Part shown: in pieces, positions 21,201-31,587 of the stretch
Layout of the letters: every line of letters begins with the position of its first letter
How positions within the stretch are numbered: the first letter of the stretch is position 1
Source: Rhizophlyctis rosea
Taxonomy: Eukaryota; Chytridiomycota; Chytridiomycetes; Rhizophlyctidales; Rhizophlyctidaceae
Assembly (NCBI GenBank): GCA_027596075.1
Contig: JADGJC010000259.1
Location: 1 to 55,038 of the forward strand
Length of the DNA stretch: 55,038 nt
Direction of reading: 5' to 3'
Notes under the pieces: generated by a model
Seen by the model: only the letters and a program-made list of their open reading frames with translations
The model's database searches: none
What the model was told of the DNA's origin: nothing
Made by a program: the position numbers and the translations under genes

Positions 21201-23125
21201 TTCGAGTCGAATACATGCGCATCAATCATTGCGAACTTACAATCCTGTTCCAATGCAGCTAGACGATGTCACATGTAGTTGGGAGAGGAGTCAGGCTGAA
21301 TGACCATTCACGACGACCAAAGCTGTCACTTACAAAGAGCCCAAGCTTGTATGCAACACTCCCATCTGAGTGTCCTGAAACATGATATGATCTGGACACT
21401 GCCAACGCGGAAGGCCTTGTGTGCAATTATTCGACGTCGGGTTGGTGATCCAATCCCATTCTGGCGAAGGAAGGAGTTCAATGTTGTGGACAAGTTGCTC
21501 AATCCGCAAGGGTGAAGAATACCCACCCTCACCAACTGCCCAGACATTGGGGGGACGAAGTCTAAGTTCAACAGCAATCGCATCTGTCCCATCTGACCGC
21601 CTCGATTGGAGAACCAGAGTTGCATACGCGGCAATCGCATGGGCCTATGTAACCTGGCCGTCAGTGTGGCATCAATAAACCTGGGCGTTGACACAAATAC
21701 CATGTTATCCCAAAGATCTGGCGCCCACACAACTACTGTTCGATTGGCTTGAGTGAAGTTTCCAATCTCAATGTATTCCGCATTATGAATAGCTATAAGC
21801 ATCTCCACTAAGAAAGCTGATTGTGGAGATCGAGATTTGCCGCAACTCATACCGCAAGCAAATCCAGGGTGCGGAAAATCGATTGCATCAAAGGTGTAAT
21901 TTGCAGTCGTAGTCGGATCCTAAAAGAGCGAATTCATCTTGTTTTGCCGGTTCCAAATACAGAAATCGCAATCGGTTCTTTCATACCTGCCACAGATTTT
22001 GAACGCTCCACTGAGCATTGCCGAAAGAATCCACTTGGAAACTTGCATATTGGTATATTGTAAGAGGAATAGGGCCAATGTTCGACTCTCGGAATCCCTG
22101 AATGCTGACGTTGGCGAGCTCGGCCTCTTCGTGCAATGATTAGATCAAAGCATCTTAGTTTGAGGCTGCATACGAGCACTTACATCCTGTAAAAGGAGTT
22201 TTACATATGAAACTCGCCACCGATCCTATATCTTTGGTAATCACAGGACCGGTCAGGGGTTGATTCCAATTGCTGTATTCAATGACCCCCGAAAACGGGA
22301 CGCCGTTGATAACGGTTCCATTTGGGGGCAAGACAATGGGTGGTGCATCGGCGGGGGCGACTGGGGTCACCACGGGAGGTATAACATCGCTCTGGCAAAG
22401 CAAGGTCATGTAGCATCAATGGCACACATACGTGTACATGAACTGCAGACTCAAGCTCACAGTGAAGAAAAAGCCGCACATGGTGATGTTGGACTGTCCC
22501 GACACCGTAGTTTGGAGCCAGAAGGTATCAAAGCTCTGGGTTTGCGGGAATGATGCCAAAGGAATTTTGACTTCTGTCCAGGAGGATTGGCTGAGACCCG
22601 TGTCCCCTCTCCAGGTGGTGAGCGGCTTGTTCGGCATATCACCAGCGTTTGGGTCCGAAGCACCAAAAAACCTAATCTGCAGGTTGCTTACGCGAATATT
22701 ACCCTGTTTTATATTTCAGAATATCAATGACGAGTTCACAGCGTTGCATGAAAAATGCAACAGCGCAATTGAAACGCTGAAAACAGACACCTCACCTGCA
22801 AGAACAAAATGAAATAGGTATATTTGGGCGCCGCTGGATTGTAGAAAGCATTGTCCATGTGATATTGTGCGCCTTGATACTGGTTCAAGAGATGGGTATA
22901 TGTCCTGGACATGGCACCGTAACCGGTAGGGGCCGGTGCCCAAGAGGTAGCCTCTATTCCATGCCCGCTCGATTGTGTTGAGCCGAAGGACCAATCCGCC
23001 CATGGCGGCAAAGAAAGGTATACAGGTTGAAGGGCATTCGCAAGTGGAACGAAGATGGCGAAGAGACAAAAGAACATGTAGGCCCAAGGAGGAGTCGACG
23101 GATGATGGGGCTTGCGCACCACCAT
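18274..23125 (-). CDS. class C (GABA-B-like) receptor with sugar-ABC-type solute-binding domain; truncated membrane core
   Basis: About twenty small exons. It begins MVVRKPHHP with a signal-anchor-like helix ending VPLANA. A beta-sandwich-like region follows (exons 22796-23125, 22461-22703; TEVKIPLASFPQTQSFDTFW) and may be carbohydrate-binding. The central part is a type-1 ABC solute-binding (MalE/SBP_bac_1-like) domain: YAVPYSLLVDPWLM, the hallmark AYSYGGSVLNSQGRCGLLD, then VEALTD...YWRSLTNWPID and NLYEGAV. The membrane part is class C: TM1 MVALAGFCMVIVFLLILGF with KRDAPVIRAASKTFSLLILLG (TM2), GAELGLGSVIM, TM3 FLAIGYGLIIGSLGVKTYRV-DRIF and TM4 KLPDIYLIGYLMIIIG. After TM4 a 61-nt intron (18426-18486) leads straight into a Ser/Thr-rich tail and TGA, so TM5-7 are absent. 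An in-frame TAA sits at 20321-20323 inside the solute-binding domain; no intron I could draw removes it. The gene may be functional, variant or decaying. Family class is firm; exon detail is provisional. Confidence 0.72.
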
Positions 23126-24337
23126 GTTTGACGCTTTCCAAATGCGTGAAGACTTTACAATACGGGATACCTTTACAAAAAGCTATTCAAGATGCTCCGA
23201 ATGAAGCAATCTGCTCCGAAATGATTGAAATATATTCATACCAAATGGGTTGAATGGTATATATACCAACTGCCAATGGCGGCTCATGGTCTCCAAAACG
23301 TTGCCGACTCGGTGAGGGCGGAGAAATGAATGAGTTGCATGAGGTAGTTCTGATCGGAGTTTGATTGACGTACAGTGAGGTCAAATCGTACAACAATGAG
23401 CCCCCGATCAGTCCGGGACTGGTAAACATTGACGATCATTCGGAAAGTTGTCGGATTTAGCTTTATGGCTCCCTATGTGGACCCCATTACCACTTGACAG
23501 CTATGAGAACTGTGAGAGTTGAACTCATCTTGCGATTGAAGGTAGGGCTAACCGGCAATATCAGGTGCAAGAAGGATTGAAGGAGCCGCAAGGACCGCTT
23601 GGATGTCGCATACATCTTGCTTTCACAGTGGTTTGGAAGTCTTTGACGACCACGATACCAAACCCCATCACCACAACCACCAGCACCACAACCTGATATG
23701 GCGCAGCAGACGCGTTGCTGTCAAACTTGTGGTAAAAGCTGTTCAACAACAACAATGAGACTGATGAGGTTCGTACTAGCCATCGGGTCTGTAGTCGATG
23801 TGATGACTGAATGCAACATGAAACTCCTCAAACTCACCGCTGCCTCACGCGGGTTTGATGGGATCGGACGGTTTGGATTCCTCAGCATGAGAAGTGCAAT
23901 CTAGAAGCACGTCAGGTGACTCCCAATCACAGCCTGCTCGGAGACTCGAAAGCTTCATCCTGGCACTCCATATCATTACCTATTCAATGCTAATTTTGGC
24001 ACATTCGCCCAGAACCGCTTCTCATGAGAAAATTCATCAATCATGTGGTCGTCAAAGACTTTGCAAGCCACGTATCTCATGCCACGAATGCAGAAAGTTT
24101 GCATTATCACATGTCAGTCTCCTAACATGGTTTCGGCCGGAGTTCCCCTGACATGACACCCCGAATCCCGATTCGCGTGCGAATGTCGAGTTCAAAAACA
24201 AAATACATAAAAGGGGAAAGCGCCGCCATACTCCCTCCAGCTCAACGTTCTGAACGACATCCTCAGTAACGTCCAGTCCGGAAAACTTCACCTCAACCCT
24301 CATATCCACTCCACCACAACCCACAACCCTCCAAAAA
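23126..24337. other. 1.2 kb intergenic, no supported gene
   Basis: Several short frames exist, one with a hydrophobic valine-rich helix (minus, 23570-23755), but none joins to exons or shows a family signature. It should contain the receptor promoter. Confidence 0.45.
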
Positions 24338-24574
24338 ATGGACGCCCAACTCCCCACCCCAACAACCGCCTACAAAATCGCCTACCCCTCTCCAAAACAC
24401 GGCGCCTTCCCCCCAACCGCCGTCACCTCCACACTCGGTGCCCTCTCAGCTTCCGTCGCAGACACAAAGTCCCCCATAGCCCGCACCGCTTCGCCCATCA
24501 CGACGCGTAAAGTAACCATGGCGCAGTACCAGTCGCACTTGCATGCGCATAAGACTTTGTTCCAACATTTGTAG
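24338..24574 (+). CDS. small hypothetical protein (78 aa)
   Basis: A single-exon frame starts MDAQLPTPTTAYKIAYPSPK. Codon use is strongly biased to C-ending codons (CCC, ACC, GCC), and a C/A-rich pyrimidine leader free of upstream ATGs precedes the start. Both features are shared with the small genes at 27947 and 45199 and suggest a highly expressed gene. It is rich in Thr, Ser, Pro and Ala, with no signal peptide or membrane helix, and ends QSHLHAHKTLFQHL. Family unknown. Confidence 0.55.
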   Translation: MDAQLPTPTTAYKIAYPSPKHGAFPPTAVTSTLGALSASVADTKSPIARTASPITTRKVTMAQYQSHLHAHKTLFQHL

Positions 24575-24970
24575 GCAGGGTGCAGTGTAAGAAGGGGGGA
24601 AGGGAAGAGAATTTAGTTGTTCGATTTATCTATCTATGTGGTCGATCATTGTATACCTTACGATTAAGCGATTGGTTGTATTCTATGTATATTACTTTTG
24701 GGATACGATGGCATCATAATGTTTATGATTTTCATTTGCCGTGAACGTTTGTTGCGTGTAATGAGGAAGCAATGTAATGGCTGCCGAGATGATACCAAAG
24801 CTTATCCCCTATCACCACAATTACATGCAAAGGACTTCAAATGATTGAACCTGGATTCATTTTTCGCGAGATTGATACTTTTGGTCACATTGTGGGATAG
24901 AGGGACCAGCCCTCCATCCCTAAACATGCCTAATCCTAGGCGGTGCCCCACATGAGTCTAGCTAGCTACT
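24575..24970. other. convergent intergenic, 3' UTRs
   Basis: 396 bp of AT-rich non-coding sequence between the small ORF and the monooxygenase 3' end. Confidence 0.55.
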
Positions 24971-26085
24971 CTAAGTGCATTGAGAGTAGTAGCTGTTCTG
25001 CGCCTTGCAGGTTGAACCAGATTGGCAGCACGTAGGTCCAGTGAACCCTGAACCACCACATTGCCCGTACTTGGCCGCGCAGTTGGTGCCGCCGGAACTG
25101 CCACCAGCGGTGGTAGTGCTCCCGCCAGTATTGCCGCCGGTATTGCCGCCAGTGTTGCCTCCGGTGCTGCCGCCAGTGTTGCCTCCAGAACTTCCACCAG
25201 TCGACCCGGTGCTAGATCCACCAGACCAGACGGACGGACCAATGTTGGGGAACTACAAGATGCCCCACAACATTAGTTCGGTCGCATGTGCTTTCCCAAT
25301 GATATCAATCCTTACCTGGGCGTTATTGGATGTGTACGGATTCCAAACCACTCCGGGTGTAGAGGAAGTGTATGCGCCAGGGACTGCATTGGTGAAAGCG
25401 GGCGTCAGGAACACGAGCTGCAACTCTTTACCAGATAAGCAAAAACTTACAGTTAGCGGTAGGCCCAGGGGTACCCGATCCACCACCAGTAACGTTGATG
25501 TCAATACAACGAATATAGAACTGGGCACCGCCAGCGCTTGAGGCTCCGTGAAGGCCCAAGTGCTCCGTCCTCAGCACCCAATTCCCGCTCGCCAAAGCAC
25601 TGGGAAGCGTGAAGCTGTAGGTCGTCTGACCACTCCCAAAGCGCTCGTTGGCCCACTTGCCGTTGGAGTAGATGTCTTGGTTGATCTTAGCCCAAGGACC
25701 GGAGCCGGATTTGGCGATGTAAATGGCTTCGGGGCCGGGGTGGCCGACGGAGGAGTCGTAGGTGAGGGTTACGGTGCTGCCGGCGGCAATGGTGCAGGGT
25801 GATTGCGCACTGCTGAGGGCGCGAGCTTCACCGCACACAATGTCTTGGCTCTATTGATTTTGCTTTGATGTTAGACTGAGTCCAGGAAGGGTGGATGGGA
25901 TGCCAGGAAGGACTGATGACACTCACGTCAATGGCCGAGCCTGTAACGGGGAAGTTGTCCCGGTACTCTCCCGGACGAGAAATGGGCCGAAGGCAGCTGC
26001 TCTGGCCGTTGATAGCTTTGACGTAGTAGTGGGCTTGGGCAGACCCAGCCAATGCCAAGGCGGACGCTACAATAACCAACTTCAT
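24971..26085 (-). CDS. AA9 lytic polysaccharide monooxygenase with C-terminal CBM1
   Basis: Four exons (26085-25927, 25850-25451, 25383-25316, 25252-24971) total 909 nt and encode 302 residues. The signal peptide [18 protein letters not shown] ends directly before His19 (HYYVKAING), which becomes the N-terminal histidine of the copper brace. DIVCGEARA, then [14 protein letters not shown] with the second copper histidine region, and [20 protein letters not shown] before [16 protein letters not shown] are AA9 hallmarks. A Gly/Ser/Thr/Asn linker follows, then a cellulose-binding CBM1: [19 protein letters not shown] ... [11 protein letters not shown]. The enzyme is secreted and oxidatively cleaves cellulose. 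The second intron acceptor (CACCAATGCAG) was chosen because it restores the conserved GTPGPxxxFPGAY join. A fully intact copy. Confidence 0.95.
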
Positions 26086-27946
26086 ATTGCTTTTGTTGTT
26101 TGAAGAAAAATAACGTGGGTTGGCACGGTCAAAAGACAAGAAGTCGGTTGCGGAGATGGTTCAAGTGGGCGCAAGGAGAAAAGCCGTCCTTTTATCAAAT
26201 TCCGTTTGCTCTTGGCGCTGCTTTCTCACACTGTGGCCCGCTTGAAGACGGGATGATACTCTGAAAGCGATAGCAAAATTGTATGGCTATGATGCACCAC
26301 CCAACCATTCCTCTCCGCAGCTTTCTCGCACACTTGTGTTGTGAGGACGTTGCTTCCCTTGAAGTCTCGATATGACGATATGCTTGCGCCCTCCAAGCAT
26401 TACCGAGAACAAGGTTTTATGCCGCACCCAAAATGTCCTTCCAATGCGGTACGGTACCCGATCTCCATCGCCTTCCCCACCAAGCAATTCCTTCGACTAG
26501 GGGCAACCTGCATCCATTTACATAGGAGGTCCCAAAGTACTCTAACGCTCGGGGAACGCTCCGAATATTGCCGCACACAACCAAAAAGGCAGCCCCTTCC
26601 GCATCCTGTCCCATAGCAAGTTTGATAGATACAACTGCATCTTCATATGGTCGATGCCGTAAGGGTGTAAGCGGCAAGCCACCGATAGTTGTAAGGCTGA
26701 CGCTCACGTGAAAAGAATACAACAAGGGCCCCGGAAAGAAATCCGCCTTCATGTCTCCTCCAACCGCGCAGCCGCACCGCGCAGGTGGGGTGGCTGAGTG
26801 GCCTTATAATGTAAAAAGTTCCATAGTTTGAAGCAAGACGCGTTTCGCCACCCTCATTTTGCTTCAAGTTGCTTACGAGAGCCATTGGTCAACCAGCGAA
26901 TTCACGTGCCATCTCATTCTCAAGGAAGGAGCGGAGGAGCTGATATTTTTCAACAGATGGTGGAGGACGGCGATGAGTGGTTCCGCAAATAGTAAATAGT
27001 ATCTGCGGTGTTGGTGCCTCACCATAAACATGGTACTGGCATCATCCTTCCCCATTCGATTCTTGTCATTCCTTCACACTGATTGGAAATCTGATATATG
27101 AATAGCGACCACGGTCACCGAATGGACTGCGTCCTCAGACGAACCCGTCAACAAGATATGTCGACATTTGGTCCATCACATTCATGGGTCTTGGGTGGGC
27201 GTTATCGTTATTTGTTGGTACGTCGAGTCTCTAAGAAAGAAGTAACACAAAAGTATGTGAATGAATCCCATGCGTTCACGTGATCAAGTAACAATGATGT
27301 GAATCGAGATCCGGCCCAGCAGCCCAGCAGTCTGGACCCTCAGACAGACCCGGACTACCCGGGGTCTGTATGGGTCTGTATGGGTCTGTATGGGTCTGTA
27401 TGGGTCTGTATGGGTCAGAGACCAACGTGAACGCGTCCGCACCCCTGCACCCAGCACGATCATATGACAATAATAGTTTCAATGCACCCAATACACACAC
27501 TCACACACACACACATCACCCACCATGATCCCGGTATTCCCCTCATTCCCCCATTTTCCCTTTTGGACCCCTACAGCGCCTTCCGGTCCTATTGGCAATG
27601 TGATGAATTGCCTCCCTTTATGCAAAGTATGCAACTTATGCAAACCGCGTCGCATGATGGGAGACTATGTACTTCGTTCCCAAGCCACTTCCATCGTTCC
27701 CACGTTCCTCCGCGCACGCTCAATCTGAGCAGATATATAAATAGCCATTATGCCGCCCAACACTTGTCCGCGTCTTCATTCATCACAAACTATCTACACG
27801 AGAACTCTTACGGCCATCAAATCCACATAGCCCACCACCCATACTGACGACACCACGCCCGCACACATAACAAAGCATCCATTAACTCACCTCCAACAAC
27901 CATCTACCTACACTCACCCTTAACACCAACACAAAACAACCCAACA
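26086..27946. other. 1.9 kb intergenic with simple repeats
   Basis: No gene can be supported. It contains the monooxygenase promoter, a 10-bp tandem array (separate entry), a CA-rich stretch (27484-27516) and a C/A-rich leader for the downstream small gene. Confidence 0.5.
27361..27416. repeat. 10-bp tandem repeat TGGGTCTGTA, about 5.6 copies
   Basis: (G/T)GGGTCTGTA is repeated head to tail without a mismatch apart from the first base, ending in TGGGTC at 27416. It is non-coding. Confidence 0.95.
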
Positions 27947-28177
27947 ATGGAAACCCAACCCCGCGACTCCGCCGCATACGAATACGCCGAACCAACCACC
28001 CTCGCTGAGCGCAACATGTCCGAGGCCCAAAAACACCGCTTCGAATCCCTCATGAAGAAACCCGCTCACGAACTCCGTGAAATGTTGGACCAAAAGGGCG
28101 TCGACCATCGTGATTGTACCGAGAAACAGGAATACGCAAAGAAGGTCATGGACAACGTCAAGGATGATGAGCAGTAG
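27947..28177 (+). CDS. small SAP/ARMET-C-like protein (76 aa)
   Basis: A single exon starts METQPRDSAAYEYAEPTTLA, preceded by a long C/A-rich leader. The C-terminal half (KKPAHELREMLDQKGVDHRD, CTEKQEYAKKVMDNV) has the L-x-x-(I/M)-L-x-x-x-G-x-x-x-x-x-C-x-E-K pattern seen in the SAP-like helix pair of ARMET/MANF C-termini and in some RING ligases. No signal peptide or KDEL-type end, so it is not MANF itself. It may be a small adaptor domain. Function unknown. Confidence 0.65.
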   Translation: METQPRDSAAYEYAEPTTLAERNMSEAQKHRFESLMKKPAHELREMLDQKGVDHRDCTEKQEYAKKVMDNVKDDEQ

Positions 28178-28716
28178 CCTACGCGGTGGTCTCGACGGAG
28201 GGGTGATTATTGATGTGAGGTGAGTCATGATTTCGTGTTGGTTTGGAAGGGTGGGTGAGAAGTGTGCGTGGTGGTGGGCGTGCTGTGTCGAGTGTGAAAT
28301 GTCTGGTGGTCGCATGGAGGCTGATGGTTTATGAATATCGTGACTAAAAATCATCATCCCCTCTTACGTCTGCCACAGGTTTCAACGTTCCCCATTTCGA
28401 TAGCAGTTTTGCACAGCATCTTGTTATTGATGTCGAATATAGCTTGTTAGAAGTTTTCGCAATGTATAATACCAATTTTGCGTTTCGTTCTTCTACTTTC
28501 TGATGTCGTTGTGATGGGAGGTTGTAAATATACGGCAGTTGCGTTGGGATGGAAGGCTACCCGGAAGCACCCTTGATAAAGCAGGTTGGAATCTCTCAGC
28601 ATAATGACACTGGATCTGCCGATACGACATTACAGCATCATCATTTATCTGCCGATACGACATTACATCACAATCGTTGATGACATTTGGGCCACTAGCA
28701 GCGATGACATGCAGTT
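28178..28716. other. convergent intergenic with a 33-bp duplication
   Basis: Non-coding. ATCTGCCGATACGACATTACA occurs at 28614 and again at 28647, a 33-bp direct duplication. Confidence 0.6.
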
Positions 28717-29397
28717 CTAGTTAATTTTGAGGAAGCTTTCCCGCGTAATCAACAGCATACGGATCTTACGCCTGCTCACTGCGTACAGACACTCGTAAAA
28801 CGGCTGGACTTGCGGCGCCTTCAGGATGAGGATGCTATCATCTACATTGCGTTCATCCCCGGGCGGCACCCAGTATTGGCATGACTTGGCTACTCTCGTG
28901 CTTCCAAACATATGTATGGGGCTACTGCTTACAGTCTGAATGAAGACGAGATATGGCGCCCAGGTGCGGATGAGACGAGCCTGATCCCCCACATTCAAAT
29001 GGCTCAAAAGGGTATGAGCGGGCACCAAAGGATTGCGTAAGATTTTGAGATGAGGAAGAGTCTTGGTGAGAGATTTCGGTTTCTCCGCATGCAGTTGGCT
29101 GATTAATCACCGTGAATGCGTCATTAAACCTTTTGCCTTGTCCTAATCCGATTGCATTACAAAACGATGAACATACACATACCTGACAATGCCCTTGAAG
29201 TACGCCGCTTGAGACTCCATCATTCGCGGCGTCAAGCGACGGAGGATGTGGCCGAAAGTACGGTCAATGAGGCGGAGGTGTAAGAACTCTGCAAAACGGA
29301 GATTGCGAACAAGATACTGCCCTACATAATGGACAAGAATCCTATCGAGGATTTCTGCCGGAAGCGACTTGAGACGGATTGCTGAAGCCATGTGCAC
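28717..29397 (-). CDS. F-box-like protein, tandem paralogue A
   Basis: Two exons (29397-29183 and 29098-28717) give 198 residues. The N-terminal exon contains an F-box-like helix set (SLPAEILDRILVHYVGQYLV ... FLHLRLIDRTFGHILRRLTP). The second exon is a conserved C-terminal domain of unknown type (NPLVPAHTLLSHL ... RLIRTWAPYLVFI). The intron position and phase match paralogue B exactly. The protein is short and lacks LRR or WD repeats, so its recruitment surface is presumably the C-terminal domain. Function unknown. Confidence 0.7.
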
Positions 29398-30054
29398 AAA
29401 GGCTGCGAAATAGAAATGGTGGGACTACATCAGCTTTTGCTGCATAACGCGAAGGTATATGTATTTTGAACCAGGCTTTGGAATTTCGACATCATGAACC
29501 CGTGGACATTCTCGTATTTTCACAAGAACATCAACATGATATCAAAAGATGGGGTTCGTCGTACGTACATGGCATGAGACACATTGTGGCCAATCAGCTG
29601 CGCATTCCTTGCTTTGATCAATCGCCGGTTTACATTTGATATTGGACGTGAATCACCAAAATGTCTTGTATGTTTCAGACCGGTCAAAGTGCAGCAGCAA
29701 GTTGCGTGATGCTGGCTGATGAGCCAACACGAGCATCAATCCAGTCAGCTGCGTTATGTGACATATAGATTCCGGTGTCGATCCCATGCGCTGAGCAATC
29801 AAAGAGGACTGAAAAAAAACAACGTGGAATCCTGGCGCCGAGGTTGCGCAACTTTCGATCGAGAACTGGATGTTTTGTGCAGTCAAAAACGTCGGAAGCG
29901 GTAAATGAGGTGCCATTCCGATAAATGCTCAACGTGAGGACATCCTCTGTATAATGAATTCGCCGAGAATGCAAAATGGAACTGGTTGTTATTCATGACT
30001 CCAACACAGCAATATGCCTATGCCTATATTATACACTGCTGTCTCAAATGGACA
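29398..30054. other. intergenic between paralogues A and B
   Basis: 657 bp with no exon. I looked for a third decayed copy and could not align one convincingly. Confidence 0.5.
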
Positions 30055-30747
30055 TCACATTTCCTCCCAGTCATTCTGCCTAACCACCAACACTTTCTTA
30101 CCACCCCTTCCTACCGCATACAAAGCCTTCAAGTCGCCGGTGGGCGACACCGTATCCACATACGGCTCCTTCAAAATAGACACGCAGCTTCCAAAACTGC
30201 GATCTGCTGACGCCCAATAAGCACAAGACGAAGCTACACCAGCGTCCCAAATCAATTGCACAGGATGATTGATAGGGACCTTGATGAATTTGAGTGAGGA
30301 GCACCAGACGCGGATAAGGAGAGCTTGGTTGGCATGATTCAAATGATGCCGGAGCTGGTGGGCAGGTACGAGTGGGTTTTTCAAGATGGCCAGGTTGGGC
30401 AGGATGTCTGGCAGGTCCTTGTAGCTGTAGATGTGCTTTTGTTGACTACCAGGATCCAGTTAGAAGTTGTCCGTATTCTCTAAGACTGTATAAATTTACC
30501 TGAGAATGCCCTTGAAGTACGTGGCTTGAGCAATCATCATTTGTGTTGATAGACGACGAAGTATTTTCCCAAAAGTGCGATCGAGCAGGCGGAGTTTGAG
30601 GAACTCTTCCGTGCGGACGTCGGCGAGGAGGTATGGTCCCACATAGTCGATGAGGATCTTGCTGATAATCTCATATGGGAGGTCTTTGAAGGGGTTGGTT
30701 GCGCAAAGTTCCTTTTTGCCAGATGTAAGCTTTACTGCAAGGGGCAT
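30055..30747 (-). CDS. F-box-like protein, tandem paralogue B
   Basis: Two exons (30747-30500, 30445-30055) give 212 residues. The first exon reads DLPYEIISKILIDYVGPYLL ... FLKLRLLDRTFGKILRRLST, closely parallel to paralogue A. The second reads LKNPLVPAHQLRHHL ... LLIRVWCSSLKFIKV. Both genes share a phase-2 intron directly after a KGI(L/V)-type sequence and the GATYFKG-like motif (ATYFKGILR / AAYFKGIVR). I chose the internal ATG at 30747 because it lies close to the F-box; an upstream in-frame ATG at 30903 is possible. Confidence 0.7.
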
Positions 30748-31587
30748 TTTGTGCAGGAGCTTTATCGAGCGAGTTTCGTTGCGTATGATGGCTTTCAGGG
30801 TCTGCAACGCCGGAATCAATATCATTACCGTATAAATAGTTGAAATCGCAAGGAAGCCTCGGGTTCTCACTGTCTGTGCGTATGTTTCGCACGGACTGGG
30901 CACAGAATGGAGATGAGGTCATGTACGGCTTTCCCTTATGAGCCACACGATGAGCAATATGGCATCGCGGCAACGGGTTTCCCGCAATATGAGCCGTGCT
31001 CTGTGCCACATTTGAATTCACACGTATCAGAAATTGTCCCCAAATGGCATTGCTAGTTTGCCAATCGAGACCCAGTGAGTTTATCGAAACGGAAGTCAGT
31101 TGTCACAATAGAAAGTGACTTCTTGATAAGATCTTTCTGTTAAGAGGATTAGGAAATGGCCAGCCTTCATCTCTTGGCACAGATCGTTTGAACTTCGCAA
31201 TAGTGAACTCGCAATATCTTGGATGACTTTTAGGTATGACAGAGAGGACGGGCCTACAGGCACCTGGCACCTGAGATGGGCGGAGTGTTTATCCGTTCTC
31301 CATAGGACCCTTTTCTATAGGACCCTGGCGTAGTGATCATGAGTTGGTAGCAAATCAGGTTTGTGAGGCAAGCCATTCGGACGTTCAAAAGCTCCGACAC
31401 ACCAGCAACCTTCTCCTCCCAGCAACTTTCTTGCCGCATGCCGCTTTGCACCCACCCACCCACAGCTACTGGACATCCCCTACAAAAGCAACGACCTGCC
31501 GAGGAGCTCCTCCCGACGTTCACGCCAATATCAATCATCCTGCCAAGCGCCCAACACCAATTCAAACTTCATACTACCCCGTCACCG
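30748..31587. promoter_or_regulatory. divergent intergenic between F-box paralogue B and kinesin
   Basis: 840 bp, non-coding as far as I can see. It should contain the promoters of both divergent genes. ATAGGACCCT occurs twice close together (about 31301-31326). Confidence 0.45.

Noticed and set aside
23561..23755. Minus-strand frame with a valine-rich helix upstream of the receptor gene
   Set aside because: Does not join any exon and lies in stop-rich intergenic sequence; helix arises from GTG/GTT repeats.
24958..25541. Long frames on both strands over the AA9 linker
   Set aside because: They reflect the Gly/Ser/Thr linker repeats; the correct frame ends in a complete CBM1 module.
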